Assembly: GCA_028564705.1 (NCBI GenBank)
Contig: JAPXFQ010002669.1
Coordinates: 186,001 to 250,000, forward strand
Origin: Apricaphanius iberus
Taxonomy: Eukaryota > Chordata > Actinopteri > Cyprinodontiformes > Aphaniidae
Direction: 5' to 3'
Length of the DNA: 64,000 nucleotides
Shown piece after piece: positions 1 to 23,200 of this stretch. The position numbers and the translations under genes are program-made. Under the pieces are notes generated by a model, which searched no databases, had not been told where the DNA came from, and saw nothing but the letters and a program-made list of their open reading frames with translations. Each line of letters begins with the position of its first letter. Position 1 is the first letter of the stretch.

Positions 1-396
1 TCGGCCCAAATTTGAAACTGGACATTATATTCTGTCGTGTTTATATGGTCTAGTTTTATGGAACCATTAAATGACAGCAGACGGTTTTGAGCGCTCCAGG
101 TGTTTAAGATTAGTGAAGATCTTTTACCTTTCCAATCACAAATTGCAGCAATGACGAACAGAAAGGAACTGTGAAAAAACACTCCGTTTTACTCAGACTT
201 TTAGAATGAACTTTTAGAGTGAACATACTCATGAACACTGTACATTCTCGTGTTATTCTAAAAGGTAGGCGGCTGTGACAAAGCCACAAAGGAAATAGTT
301 CTTGCCATTCCAATTATCCCCCCCACCCCCCCACACCTTTTCACTTGAAGGTGTAGCTAAACAGAGAAATGTGTGAACTTGCAAAGGTGTTCTTAC

Positions 397-10599
<10,203 letters not shown>

Positions 10600-10600
<1 letters not shown>

Positions 10601-10790
10601 GATAGTCACCTGCGTGGGATTATAGCCCCTCGCTTTGCTTCTCTCTCTCGGTTTCTGCAATTTTGGTTCATCTTTCATTGGTGTCCTTTTTATATCAGCT
10701 GCAGCAGCAGCGCACAAACAATCCAGCTTTCTTATTGGTCCGTGGCAAAGCTGGGAGACCACCCGCAACCAATCAGAGAATACCAATATT
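10600..10790 (-). promoter_or_regulatory. Candidate slc43a2 promoter with two CCAAT boxes
   Basis: ATTGGT near 10735 (CCAAT on minus) and CCAATCAG near 10769 (plus) lie 130-180 bases upstream of the proposed first exon. This spacing is typical of NF-Y sites. No TATA box is evident. The call depends on the exon 1 assignment. Confidence 0.4.
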
Positions 10791-11436
10791 ACTTTTCTGC
10801 AGTGTTTTATACAGGTTTTGTTATGTGTGGAGAAACGGCTGTATCCAATTATCAGAATCAAAACAAAATTTTAAATATAAGCAACGTTATTTCGTATTTT
10901 TAACTGACTATTAAACACAAGAAAAAACGGGGTTTCTCTAATGTAGACAATGAAAGTGACAGATTTGTACTGTAGACACTACGTACTGCAGCTAACTTCA
11001 TCTACTTCAACAGACATTCTGCATTGAGGTGTTTCAAACTTTGACTTTTTTTGTTGCTCTAAATTCATTCCAAATGTTGTCGTTGTGCTGCTGCTAACGC
11101 TCTCATCGTCGTGTAAAGGGGAACCCCTGTTTACATCACTGCCTCATACCAAATATATAATTCCTAGAAATCAGGGTTCACATGTTACGGCTGGAAGAAA
11201 ACAGGGGGTGACGGGGTGGGCCGAAAAAACACTGGGACCGCAACAGCGACATCTGGTGGCTACTTTAAAAACACGAAATATTCTTTGCCCTGAACCAAAA
11301 GCTGAAAATGACAACACTGGGGCAGACACACAGTCAGTCAGACATTTTTGGCACATTTGGAACCCCATATATAAAGTATATCTAACCCCCCTTGATATTT
11401 ATATAGGCTATATATATATCATATACACATATATTT

Positions 11437-13440
11437 ACATTTTGTTACATTACTAGGAAAAACACCTGTGTGTTTTACTGGGATTTCATGGGGCTGAACA
11501 ACCAAAACCACCACATATATGTGGAATGAAAGAAGAATTCGTTTTTTTTATATATCTTTCTTTTATCTGAAAAGTGTGGCATGTACCTGTATCTAGTCTA
11601 ATAAATCCTTTGTGCGACCAGTTTTCTATTATTTAATTATATGATTTTTTTTCAACCACAGATTATATATTTTTTGTCTATTAGCTTTACACGGAACAAT
11701 TCATCTTTGAAAAACACCCCAAGCTCCTAAAGATTAGATGGAGATCCTTCTCTGAAAAATTCTCAGCTGGCTTTATGTTTGGACTTTGACTGGGCCATCA
11801 TAACATAACATCTTAACATGTTTTTATCGACACTGTTCCACGGTAGCGTTGTTGCACTGTTAGAAGGTGAACCCTCCTGACCCAGCCTTCCAGTATTGGC
11901 TTATAACCAGGACCAGCCATCAACTCAACTTACTTTTACTGTAAAAGAAAGTTTCCCCATAGGATGATATTGCCAATACCATGTTTCTCTGGGGATGGTG
12001 TTTTTAGTCCTTACGCTTTTAGGGGTAAAAAATGATTGATTTGTCATGTTTGGTCTCCAAACGGAGACACGGTATGAATACGGAGAATCCAGCCGGTAGT
12101 GACGAATGAGAACTGCTTAAATACTGATGAGGGCGCAAGGAAGTGGCAAATAAACCTGGTGACTAGTTAGTGTAAGCGGTTAAAGGTGAGAGGGAGGGAG
12201 ACGGTGGAAATAAACTGTAAAGGGGGAGCAGAAAAGCAGACAGAATAAGGACTAATTTAGCTACAGATATCCAATAATATGAGAATAAAGAAGCTAAGAG
12301 AAGCTCAAAAGAATACTGATGAAAAGAGGAGAAAATGGAAGGAAATAATACTAGAAAGATAAATAAATATGAAAACCATCTGATAAGAGAAATGAAGTTA
12401 AACAGAACAAGGAAGATGGATGAATTGAGGAAACAGATTAAACACAAAAACAAAGATACAAGAATGAAAGTATCTAAAGACAAGGAGTGCAGGTATGGAG
12501 GGGAAGTAGAGCCAAAATCACAACACTAAAGCCCTGAGGTAAAACATAACCAAAGTGAACATTCAGAAATGTTAAAGGTAAACCGAATCAGAAAAATGAA
12601 ATAACTACAACTCAAAACCCAGAGACCTAACATTTGATCTCATTTGACCAGATCACTGTCTCCCACATGTTTGCTGATGTGGCCCCTACTAGGCTTTGAG
12701 GTAGACTGGAAAAAAAATGGGACTTCTTATGTCTTTTATTCAGCAATGGTTTTCTACGAGCCATTCTCCATTAAGATCTGGCAAGTTGTGGGGAAAAACA
12801 AAACAGAATATATGAATATAGTAGGGGTGTAAGAAAATATTAATATGCCAATATATCGCGGTATTTACGTCACAATATTATATCGATATTCAAGAGCAAA
12901 GAATCAACTTTACATTTTTTGGACTTTCAATGAAATTCTGACACACCAAAAAGTTTTCTTTTTATCGTTTTGATATCCTTGTACAAACTATGTAAGACTT
13001 GGTGGTGTAAAGCTTTTTTTTTCTTCTTCATTTATCTGAATGTGGTGTAATTTGAAAATAAACCAATACAACCTCAAAAAAGTAAAAATGTACTCTCCAT
13101 TCAGGCAAAATTTGTGATCTGTTATCCATCTGAGCTGTGGATCTCCTGACTTTATCATGGAGCTCTTTGCTGTTTCTCTAACAAATGCTCTCTTTGGTCT
13201 ATCCAACGAAGCAGGCAGGCATGTCTTGACAGATTTTGCAGTTTGGGGCCTAGTTTTTCTTTTTCAGATGAGGACCTGAATTGTGAATGTTCAAAACTTG
13301 AGATATTGTTTTCTAACACACTTTAATTGGTTTTCAATAATGCTGTTTGATCAGTAATGTTCACTAACCTCTGAGGCCTTCACAGAGCAGATGGATTTAT
13401 GCGGAGGAATGCAATCCACCCAGGGTTTTTATATTTAACT
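11437..13440 (-). mobile_element. Tc1/mariner-like element, interrupted
   Basis: Minus-strand remnant with left terminus ATTTTGTTACATTAC (11439), GGACTTTGACTGGGCCATC (11781), GAAGGTGAACC, ACCATGTTTCTCTGGGGATG (11979), CCCACATGTTTGCTGATGTG (12662), GAGCTGTGGATCTC (13132) and CACTAACCTCTGAGGCCTTC (13363). A second repeat (12828-13080) splits the colinear transposase remnant. Confidence 0.5.
12828..13080. repeat. AT-rich dispersed repeat nested in Tc1-like copy
   Basis: AGGGGTGTAAGAAAATATTA, then CACAATATTATATCGATATT. Same family as 6060-6395. It lies between two colinear halves of the Tc1-like remnant, so it inserted later. Confidence 0.4.
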
Positions 13441-15134
13441 AAATGATGCACTAATGGGATAACGTCGTAAAATCTGAATAGATTCATGAAAGACTTATTG
13501 GGGCTTGTAGTTAACTTTACAATCTCTTAATCGAAGCCTGTTCTAGTGTGAACAGGCTTCTCATGCCGTGTAACTCTAAAACAAAAGCCTGAATCGGTCT
13601 TCCACCACATTGCTTGAAGGCTGGTACAAAGCTCTGCTGGGCTGTTTCGATTTATGGACAAACATTTTAACTCAAGGTTCATCTGTCCCGACTGATCAAA
13701 CCGGACTACATTTGTGTTTAATGTACAGTTTGGTATGTGTGATAAAGATATGGCCTCATGAACTACTGCAGCCTGCTTTTACACAGGAGTTTAGCTGTAA
13801 CCTTTTATATTTGGATGCTACCAGCATTGTAGGTTGTGAGGTGACACACCTGCCTGAATAAAAAAAAAGAGCTACTGACTCTGAGTGGAACGTGAATTAA
13901 TATTTGGAAAGCCAAAATTATGAATACCTCCAGCGCCATGCTTGGTAGGTAGGTTTGATGTGTTTTAATTCCGCTACTGACGCTTGGGGTGGTGTGAACG
14001 AACCATGAGTTGGGTTTACTGGCTTTATTTTCCTTTATGCAGATAATTTGATTACTATTTGAATTCATTTCTTAAGCCAATCAAAATTAACCATCATTTG
14101 CAGTTTTTGATGAGGGCTCCATGGCGGTTTGTAAATCACAACAGGAGGTGGGGATGTCCCCCACAGCAGTTCTGTTGTTAACCTTCCAAATTGTTCAAAT
14201 TCATGATTTATTCCCCCTTTTTAAGTCTTTATTGTTGGAGTGAATCTTGTTTACACTTCTAAACCCTGCACCTGACGGACCATACTCCAAACCATCTAGT
14301 ATCACTACATCACTCCCTCAACCCACCAAGCTTGCCTGTCCCCATTTAGGTCGGCCAATGCGGGCCGTCAGTACCTCGCTTGGACAGTCGGAGCATGGGG
14401 GAGGATGAGCTCCCTTACATTGGTCCTTCACCTAGACATGTTTGGTAGAAAGTAGTGATGCGTAGAGCAGCACAGATGTGTCGGCACATGTAGATAGCTT
14501 CATCCATCCGTTGCGAGCGCGTTTTCCAAAGCTGGAGAAATTGCTTCTAAAAAACGTATTTGCTTTAATGCAGAGACCTTGGAGAAACCAATAAAAATAC
14601 AAATAAAATCAATCTGCCTCAAAGTCAATCCATAAGCATCACCTGCAGTTTCACTTTTTTACATGCTGTGACACCGAATTACATTATTTGTTATATTTTA
14701 AATATACCACATTTTCAAATTGGGTTAAGATATTAAGAATTGCAGTGTAAAATATGGAATAAAATTGACTAAAATTAGATAAATGGCTTGTATTTTTTTA
14801 GTTAATAGGTTAGCTAAGTCTCCCAAGGTTGCCTGCCATTATATTTAAGATCCAGGAGGTGTCAGTAGACCAAAACAGTAGGAACACAGTATCGACCCAG
14901 TATCAATCCAGTTTGGGCAATGGGCCAAAACGCTTCATGGGGCCTCATCTACCCATCACTACTAGAAAGGGTTTTGAATGAGTTTGTCATAGCGTTTCTG
15001 CATATGCATTAAGTGAGGATGTGGCGCCCCCTTGTGTTATATAGAAATTGAGCAGAATCTCATTCCTTCAAAAAAAGTCAAGCAGCTAAACAAGAAGTTA
15101 GTCAATTACCTCAAAAAGCCACTCATCAGTTTGT
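13440..15134. other. Intergenic stretch between myo1c 3' UTR and slc43a2 5' end
   Basis: No gene or recognised element. Only short spurious ORFs. Confidence 0.5.
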
Positions 15135-17233
15135 ATTAACTTTTCAATTTATTTATTCAAATTATAGGTATTATTTAGTGTGTTGGCATAGTTATAAATT
15201 GGTTTTACAGTAAGATGAGCCTGAAAGCAGGAGTGTATCTGTAAATCAGCAAACATCGGACTTGGTTCAAATAAAGCTTGTACACTGAAAAGGAGAAAGG
15301 TTTTGACAGTCAGAGAGGGATTTCTATTAGCAAGCAGATCTTGGGTCTTTCTCAAAAAGGCACATAAACACAAGTATTCCATTAAACATCATTAAAAGCT
15401 TTTTTGTTTTCTTTTTTTCCTCCGCTTTCACATCAAACCTCTCTCTACTTGAACTGCTCAGTTATAACAGACATCACCAAAATCACAAACTGTACATTTA
15501 CAAAACCTCTCCCCCCCAAACATTACATTTCTTACAGACACAATTCAACATATTAATCATACAACACAGAATCACAAGAAATTAATAAAATCTTTGGCTA
15601 CTAAGTGCAGAGACACAGTCTTTGTTTGCTTTGGTGTCAATCAAACAATAGGAAACATGATGAAGATCAAGAGTACTTTCGTGGAGTGAATTTGGGATTA
15701 AACATGGAAAAAAACCAACACACATATGTGTGTATACTCTGAAAAGGTTTAGAGGTTTCTCTGAGAAGCTTTTCACCACCAGTCGGTCTGAAAGAGGTCA
15801 GAGTTGGAGTTAGACAGTGTTGCCTGTGGCAGAACTGGGTTTAAAAACTAGACAGATCTTCTTCCAAAGACGCCAAGCTGCATATTTTTAGTGTTTAAGA
15901 CGGCAGGTTTTCTTCTCATTTCGTTTTTCTTTCCATAACAGCTAGCCTTCAAACACACTGTCGTTTCATAAAAATTATTCTGGTCCAACATTTGTGTCAC
16001 TGATGAGTCTTGTTGCTAACGGAAACAGTAATGCTAGCCTTCTTTCGTAAAGCTAAGCTTACTCCCGCCAGGCCGTAGCTTCTTCAGATTAGCATTCTGA
16101 CCGAGTGGCTTTACAAGGTCTTTACCTAAAATGTGAAACTGATACATTTGAAAATATCCAAATATTAGCATTAACCTATTAGCATCTTCCACTTGGTGTT
16201 CTTTTGGTGTTCGTGAGCCGTTCAGCTAAACCAGAACAAAACAGCTGTGAATCCTAACGATGGTCTGGATTCAGGTAAAGGAGCCCGTCTCTGGAAATGT
16301 ACCTAGGTTACTTGGTAAGGAAATCTGCCATATAACCAGTTTGGGCCTTGGCAGGAAGTGGCGGAACAGTCGTGGGGATGAGGCGGACGACGAGGCTGAA
16401 GCTGGGGTTTAACTTTAAGTCATAGAATGACTTTGTAAGCCTGAATCTCTTCTCTGTAGAACGCAAGGGTTCTTAGATCTGTTCAAAGAAATTAGCCAAT
16501 GAAAATAAACAGGCACATGCCTTCAAGGTAAAAACATGGCTGTGCTTTATCGTTTTTTCTTTTTAAAACTTTCTCTTATCCACAACGCACTTACTTTGGT
16601 CACCTTCAGGGACAATGTGCTACAAGCTACAGTACGACACCAGCAGCTCTTTCTGTGTCAAGGTGTTCCAGACCTCTTCCTTGCCACTAAAATCCTTCCT
16701 CATCTTAACTTTATGCCTACAGCCTTGATCCTGCATCTTTCAACAATAAGTCATGTCCCCCAGAAAAGCAGATATTACGATGATTAGCCCAACTCAGTAG
16801 GAGAAGAGGAACAAAAACAGCGACGAGCAACAGGTTACTCTGATCTTCTCCTGGTGTCTGAGTCTAACTTGTCCCTCACTGTCTTCCTGCTCCTGAATAA
16901 AGCACAATAAGCAGGCAAGGTGCAGGAAAAATGCTTTAGAAATATGTTATTCTTTGGCCTATATATATATATAAGTAAAATCAGAGTATTCAAAACAGCA
17001 GCAGTATTAATTTCAAAAATATTATATATATATAACATAAATATATCAATTAGTTTAGCTAGATTTGTTTTTGGGGTTTTTTTTGGTTTACATTTTTTAA
17101 AAGGAAGCACACGCCCACAATTTAGAGACAGGGAGCGTCTGATTGGCTTGGACAGAGCGAGGTCTGCTTTCTTGTGATTGGAGGATGGGGGGAGCTCAGG
17201 TGGATTCCTGCAATTGCCCGGTCAGGGTGGCCA
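15135..17233 (-). other. myo1c: Probable myo1c 3' UTR
   Basis: The first canonical poly(A) signal found downstream of the stop codon on the minus strand is a tandem AATAAATAAA at 15157-15148. This implies a UTR of about 2.1 kb. The interval lacks recognised repeats, unlike its surroundings, and contains short TA runs near 16965 and 17025. Confidence 0.45.
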
Positions 17234-17260
17234 TCATCTGGAGTTCAGTCGCGGAGCCGT
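17234..17260 (-). CDS. myo1c: myo1c terminal exon
   Basis: Residues 1033-1040 TAPRLNSR, then stop TGA at 17236-17234. Acceptor TGCCCCAG. The end is nearly identical to the human end VAPRLNSR. Confidence 0.93.
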   Translation of the reverse strand, partial: TAPRLNSR

Positions 17261-20200
17261 CTGGGGCAAGAAAGAAAAAATATATATAGGCATGAGGTGG
17301 AAGCTAGGCAAGATGTGAAAACACCTATTTTGTTATGCCATTGTTTAATAATGAGACATAAAGAAAAAAATTCTCACTCACCACAGACAAGTGTCCGTTC
17401 TTCGCCTTTGTCACTATTAGTTCTGATCCGGGTGTGAAGTCTATGATCCCTTCTTTCCCATGACCTGACGTAAACTTTATACTGGGGGGGGGGGGGAACG
17501 GATGATAGGCGGAGTTACAACAGGAAACAGTGAGGAAGGTGCGTGAAACAATTTATTTTCTCTGCTAACATACAGAAAACACACACACACACACACAAGT
17601 TTGCAATTGCTACCCATATTAGGACTATTGACTTCCATTGATTTGAGTAACTGGTTTTATGTCTAACCCAGAAACTAACCCTAACCCCTAACCCTAACCA
17701 TTACTGAGCTATACCTAACCCTAAGTCTAACTAAATCTCTATTCACACCATACCTCTAAACCTAAACCCTAAAAAGGGGGTTCCACAATATTAGGACCGG
17801 GCTTCAGTCATAACAAGGTCCATCGGTCCCAAGAAGGTTACTAAATATCCCAAAACTGGTCCTAAGTAGGGTAGAAAAGCCAGGTGTACACACACACACA
17901 CACACAAAATCTGATCACAAGTGAAGCTCACTTAAAATACAAATGAGGAAAAACTCCAGACGCATGCAGAGATCGCCTGTGGTATTAGTGGATAATATTC
18001 TAAACGGTCAAGATTCAAAATCATCCTACAACCACTAGATGGAGCTATTTTAAATTCTGAACAGAGGAGAACAGCATTCAGTGAGTTTACAGCTGGAGTC
18101 TGAAGGGAATCCTGTGGAGCTACACTGAACACCCCAACGCCAGTGAGCTCTGTTCATCCACAGCAGCGTACGTACGGCGCAGAAGAGGCAGAGCATTTTC
18201 AAACAGCGAGTAGATGCCTGCTACGTTGCTGATCAGTGCTAGCTAAAGCTATGTTCTGGCTCTCACCTGCCCTGGTTGATGTTGATGTTGTTGATTTTTT
18301 CGGCACAGATGGCGATCTTGGTCAGGGTCTCGATCACGTGGTCGCTCTGCAACACCACGTCCCCCTGGGAGTGAAACGGCACACGCAACATTCGTTACTT
18401 TTGCACAAATCCAACGGGAACATTTCTCAGGAAGCGCTCGTGACTCGTCTTTGGTCTCGCCTTTTGTTTGTTGTCCTCACTGGGCACGTGCAGAACAAAC
18501 AAGCCGTCGCTGAGAGAGCTGACGGAGATGCCTGAGGAGAGGGAAAGATGTGTCGGAGAGACAACAATGAGGATAATAAATCATATTCTGGTTCAGGCGG
18601 TTAGTCTTCATGTATTCGTCAGATTAATTTGTTTTTGTCAATCTGGGACCTTTCAGGGATCCGTAGTCGATGCGCTGTTTCAGTTTGCCCTCCTCAACGA
18701 TGACGGCGCTGCTGGCGGTGAGCAGCAGCTGCCGGGACCGAGGTTTGTAGCCCTTTCTGTCATACTTGGTGACTGGCACTGCGTACTGTGGTTAAACCAG
18801 ATCCACATCAGCATCTGGCTCAAGCAGAACTCTTAAGAGAAAAATCGAGGCTTCACTAACCTTCATCTTGTCAGCGCCGAGAGCTTGTATTGCTTTGGGG
18901 TTGATATCCTCACCATCTGAGCAGGAACAGAAAAGGTGGAATTAGATGAAACCCTCACTGGAGAAAGACGAGTCAGGTGAGAACGCTGAGGTCTTACTGA
19001 GCCTTGTGCTGACAAACAGCTTGGGAACACTCTGCGGGTAGTTGTCCTTCTTGTCCTTGAAGATGTCGCTTGCGATCATTTTCTGCTCCATCTGTACGAA
19101 CAAGTGTTGGACGGTGAAGCAAATTTAGACACTCAAATTGTTCACATGCACTAAGACAAAATCGAATTTAGACTTTTGAATTGCATGCACACACCTTAGT
19201 CTGAAACAAACTGGCCCTCCCTTAATCAGACTAACGCACCTTGATAATGCAGTTAGAAAACAGACTTTCTCTGCATGTTATCGCCAACGCAGCTTAGCTA
19301 AACTATTAGCGGCCTGGGCTCTCCCCTTTTGGGAAGCGATGAGACCGTGAAAGCAGGATTCTTAAGAGTGGGTCCAGACAAGTGATGCTTCTCACCTGAT
19401 GTTTCCACTCAGAGCTGATCTTCTTGCAGTAGCTCCACACCATGTTCTGCATGCACATCTTTTGCAGGAGTTCAGATACCTGGAGACACAAAGAGGGTCT
19501 TCACAATACCGCTAACGTCCAAACATGCAGCGCGTTGTACTAGTCCCCCATAAACGTTCACATTTCGTCACATTACATCCACAAACTCCCCTTTATTTCA
19601 TTAAAGCTGAATGAGACAGACCAACACAGAGTAGCGGACGTTGTAATATTAAGATGGTCTGCATAATGGTTTACGAACTAAACACTAGAAAGTGTGGAAC
19701 ACCCTGTGCTAAAGACTTCCAGCTTGTTCTGGCAGCGCAGAGAGTGTCAGTCATCTTTCGTTTTCAGCTTTAAGTTTGGACTTTGACTAGACCATTCTAA
19801 CACATGAATAGGTTTGGATCTAAGCCCTTACACTGTAGCTCTGATTGTTCGTTTTGCTTGTGGAAGGCTGACCTCTGCCCCGGTCGTTCCTTTTCCTCTA
19901 GCATCAACATGTAATCAGCACCATCTGTATTCTTAGCTGCAGACATTTTCTCAAGCTTTATTCCTAAAATGTCCTTTTTGCCACTCTACCATTAAGTCCT
20001 GATTTCTGAAGTGAAGACTAATAGTCGGCCCAGCCAGATTCTCCCACGTGAGCTGTGGATCTTTTGGAATTATCATCAGCCTCTTGACTGGTTCTTGGAT
20101 TTATGTTCTTTTAGCCCAACCTATCATTTTAGCTGGGGTCAGCCATGTTTCGGTTAGTTCTGAGTTATTTCATACCTTATACATTTTCAGCTGATGGACT

Positions 20201-23200
20201 GAACCAGTGGTCTCCAACCAAGGTCCTCAAGACCTATTGTTCTGTATGTTTTAAATGCATCCCTTCTCACACAGCTCAATAAAATGCAGTGCAAAAACAA
20301 TAACAAATATTTGATTCTAAATTGATTCTTATAAAAACTCCTAAAGAGTGACTCAAACATCCCAAGATCAATTTAACCCTTTAACATTGGTTGGCCATTT
20401 TACAGCCAAAGTAGAAAAACAAAGTCCAGATGGACATTTTGAGGCTCAGCTGTTAATCGGTTCACACGGTTTTACTAGTGAACCTCAACCTTACCCACTT
20501 TTGCTTTATTGAATTTCAGCATGTGCGCTATGTATGAGGAAATAAGAACAATCTGCGGTGGCGTTGACAATATCCGCGCCAGGCTGCGGTCAGACACCAT
20601 TTTGGGTTCAGAATGGACGGACAGAAACATGAGCTTGACAGAAGCAAAGAGAGTTACAAGGCCTGCCAAATAGAGGTGGAGCGTTACAGAACTATGACCA
20701 ACTTCAGGAGCCATATGCTGCGACATCACCAAGATCTTATGTCCTAGCCGTCCACCAGGCTGCAATAGATGGAAGCTCAGCAAACACTAGAACTTGCTTC
20801 TTCTCTCAAAATTACTGAATAACTGGCAGATTGCAGGCTTCATTTGCAAGGATAAGTGGCATGATTCTGTTGTTGGAACTGAGTGGCGGCTGATGAAAGT
20901 AGCAGAACCGCGAATGTATTTCTGAAGAAATCAGCCCAATCTTAAAATATGAATTGATACCCAGCTCTAATTGTATGAATAGGTCGACTCGTTACCATGT
21001 CTTTGCCCAAACTCATTTCCTTCGTTTCACATATTCACTTCTTTGTGTTGGTCTATCATGTAACATGCAAGTTAAATATCCCAGTCAGTGGGTGTAATGT
21101 CACAAAACAAGTTAAAGAGAGTACAAAGATTTCTCCATGATACTACCTGATTTACAGGAGAAGGTACATTTTTCTTTACCACAGTTTTTGGTAATTGCTT
21201 ATATTTGATATAACGTTTAAATAACTGATTAAATCAAGACTAAAATCTAATTTCTATAATTAAGTCCAGATTCTCACATCAGCCAGAGCAGCCGGAGGTG
21301 TCGGCCAACTTTTATCTAGGACGTTCTTGGGAAGGTTTCTGCGCAGATTCATGAGGAAAGAGTAGCGCACATAGTCCAGGAAATACTCATTCTCTGGACA
21401 GCGTTCTTTGTGGCGGTAGATGAAGCCTTTGATAAACCTGAAGAAAATGAGGTAACCATGTTAAAAGGTAGAATCAGTTCCAATAAAAAGAGACTGCTGT
21501 CAAAAACTCCTGACAAAAAGAAGTCAGAAATGAGATAACATGTCCCCTTACATCACTTAACTGTCTCCTACCTGCGTATGGTATTAGCTGCCTGTCGCCT
21601 GCGCTGGGCCTTCCTCCTTGCCAGGATGCCCCGCCACCAAGCCTGGATTGCAATGGCTGGTTGAGACAGAAAAAGAAACTCATTGAACCAATACCATCAA
21701 ACGGATCCATCTTGTCTGATATACCAGATGTACATAAGACATGTGGAAATGGTAGCTCCCTGACCTGAGGTGCGAAGTTTTTGGTATTTGGTCTTCTCCC
21801 GGTAGCCTTTCCATCCCGCCTGTAGCTTGGTGGCTGTTAGGTGGGAAAGAAAATTAAAAATAAAACCGAGGAAATAGGTCCTGTCAAACTCTGGACAGAA
21901 CATCCCGACTCTTACCGAGGCCATGCTTTCTGGTCTCCAGTGCCTCCTCTGTGGCAAACAAAGTCTTCGGGAACCGGATGAAGATTTTGGATCTGTACCA
22001 TTTGGAAGCAAAATTTTATGCTACGTTCTACATGAACAACCAGAGCGCTTTGTAACAACACAAAGTTAAGAGGAAGACATGTCTGCTAACAGTAACCCAT
22101 CTCGTTCTTTACCTTCATTTCACAGATTTCTGGGTAGCTCACCTGCCAAGTTTGTACTCCTCAGGCTTGTATCCCAGGTGCTTGACCAGTGTGGAGACTC
22201 CATCAGACAACTTTCCATTCCAATTAGGCCACGTCTCTGGGCACAGGGACTTGTACCTAAACACAAACAAGGGGAAAACAACATTAAAACCAGCATACTT
22301 GTGTTGGGATTACATTTAATTTAGCAACTGATATACTTGGTATAATTGGCTAACTCATCACCTATTATTGTACATCGATGATGTTAAGACATTAATCTAT
22401 TTTACAAGGTTCCATGCATTATTATAGCTCTAACAGTTACAGTTGTGTTTGCGCAGCTAAACAATACATTACAAACAGTTCTTTATTACTTGGATTTAAA
22501 CTTATACTGTGACCTGTAGTCTAAATACTGTGATATTTAGACTACTTTCACAATGGGGTCTTGGTTACAAAGTGTGAAGGCTCTGTGGATGGCCGTGGGA
22601 ACACATTTCCCCAAGAGGGTGATGAGATCAGTAACATGTACACGTCATGCACACATTACACACATCATTATATTTATTATGAGTAGGGCTGTCAAAATTA
22701 ACGCTTTAACACAGGTTGATTCAAATATAGAATTAATGCCACTCATTTTTTTAAGCACAATTAATGCTCAGGATGATCCGCCCTGGTTCTCCTATAATTC
22801 ATCCCGGGCCGCTTTCTGTGATTTTCAGGTAAACGGAATGGCAGATTCAAACCAGGGTTCTATGTGAACGTCTCTTCTCAGATGCAGACCAGCTAGAGGG
22901 ATCATCGGCGTTACATCCTGCTCTACTGCACGTTTCGATCAGCGCAAAAAGGTGTCCAGAACAACAGAAAAACACAAGGGAATCATGAATTAGCCTCGTT
23001 TCTTATGCTTGCTGTTATAAACGGTTTCAACAGCAACTCTTCTTATTTTTACAGAGCCAGTTGTTTGCCGACGTCGGCTCATTTCCCTCTAAATTACTAT
23101 CAAGCGCGACTTAACCACAGCTACTGCTGAGCGACTCGATCAGGCCATTCCGAGTACACGCCCCCGTACGACTCAGTTGGTTCCTGAAATGGTTCCGGAA

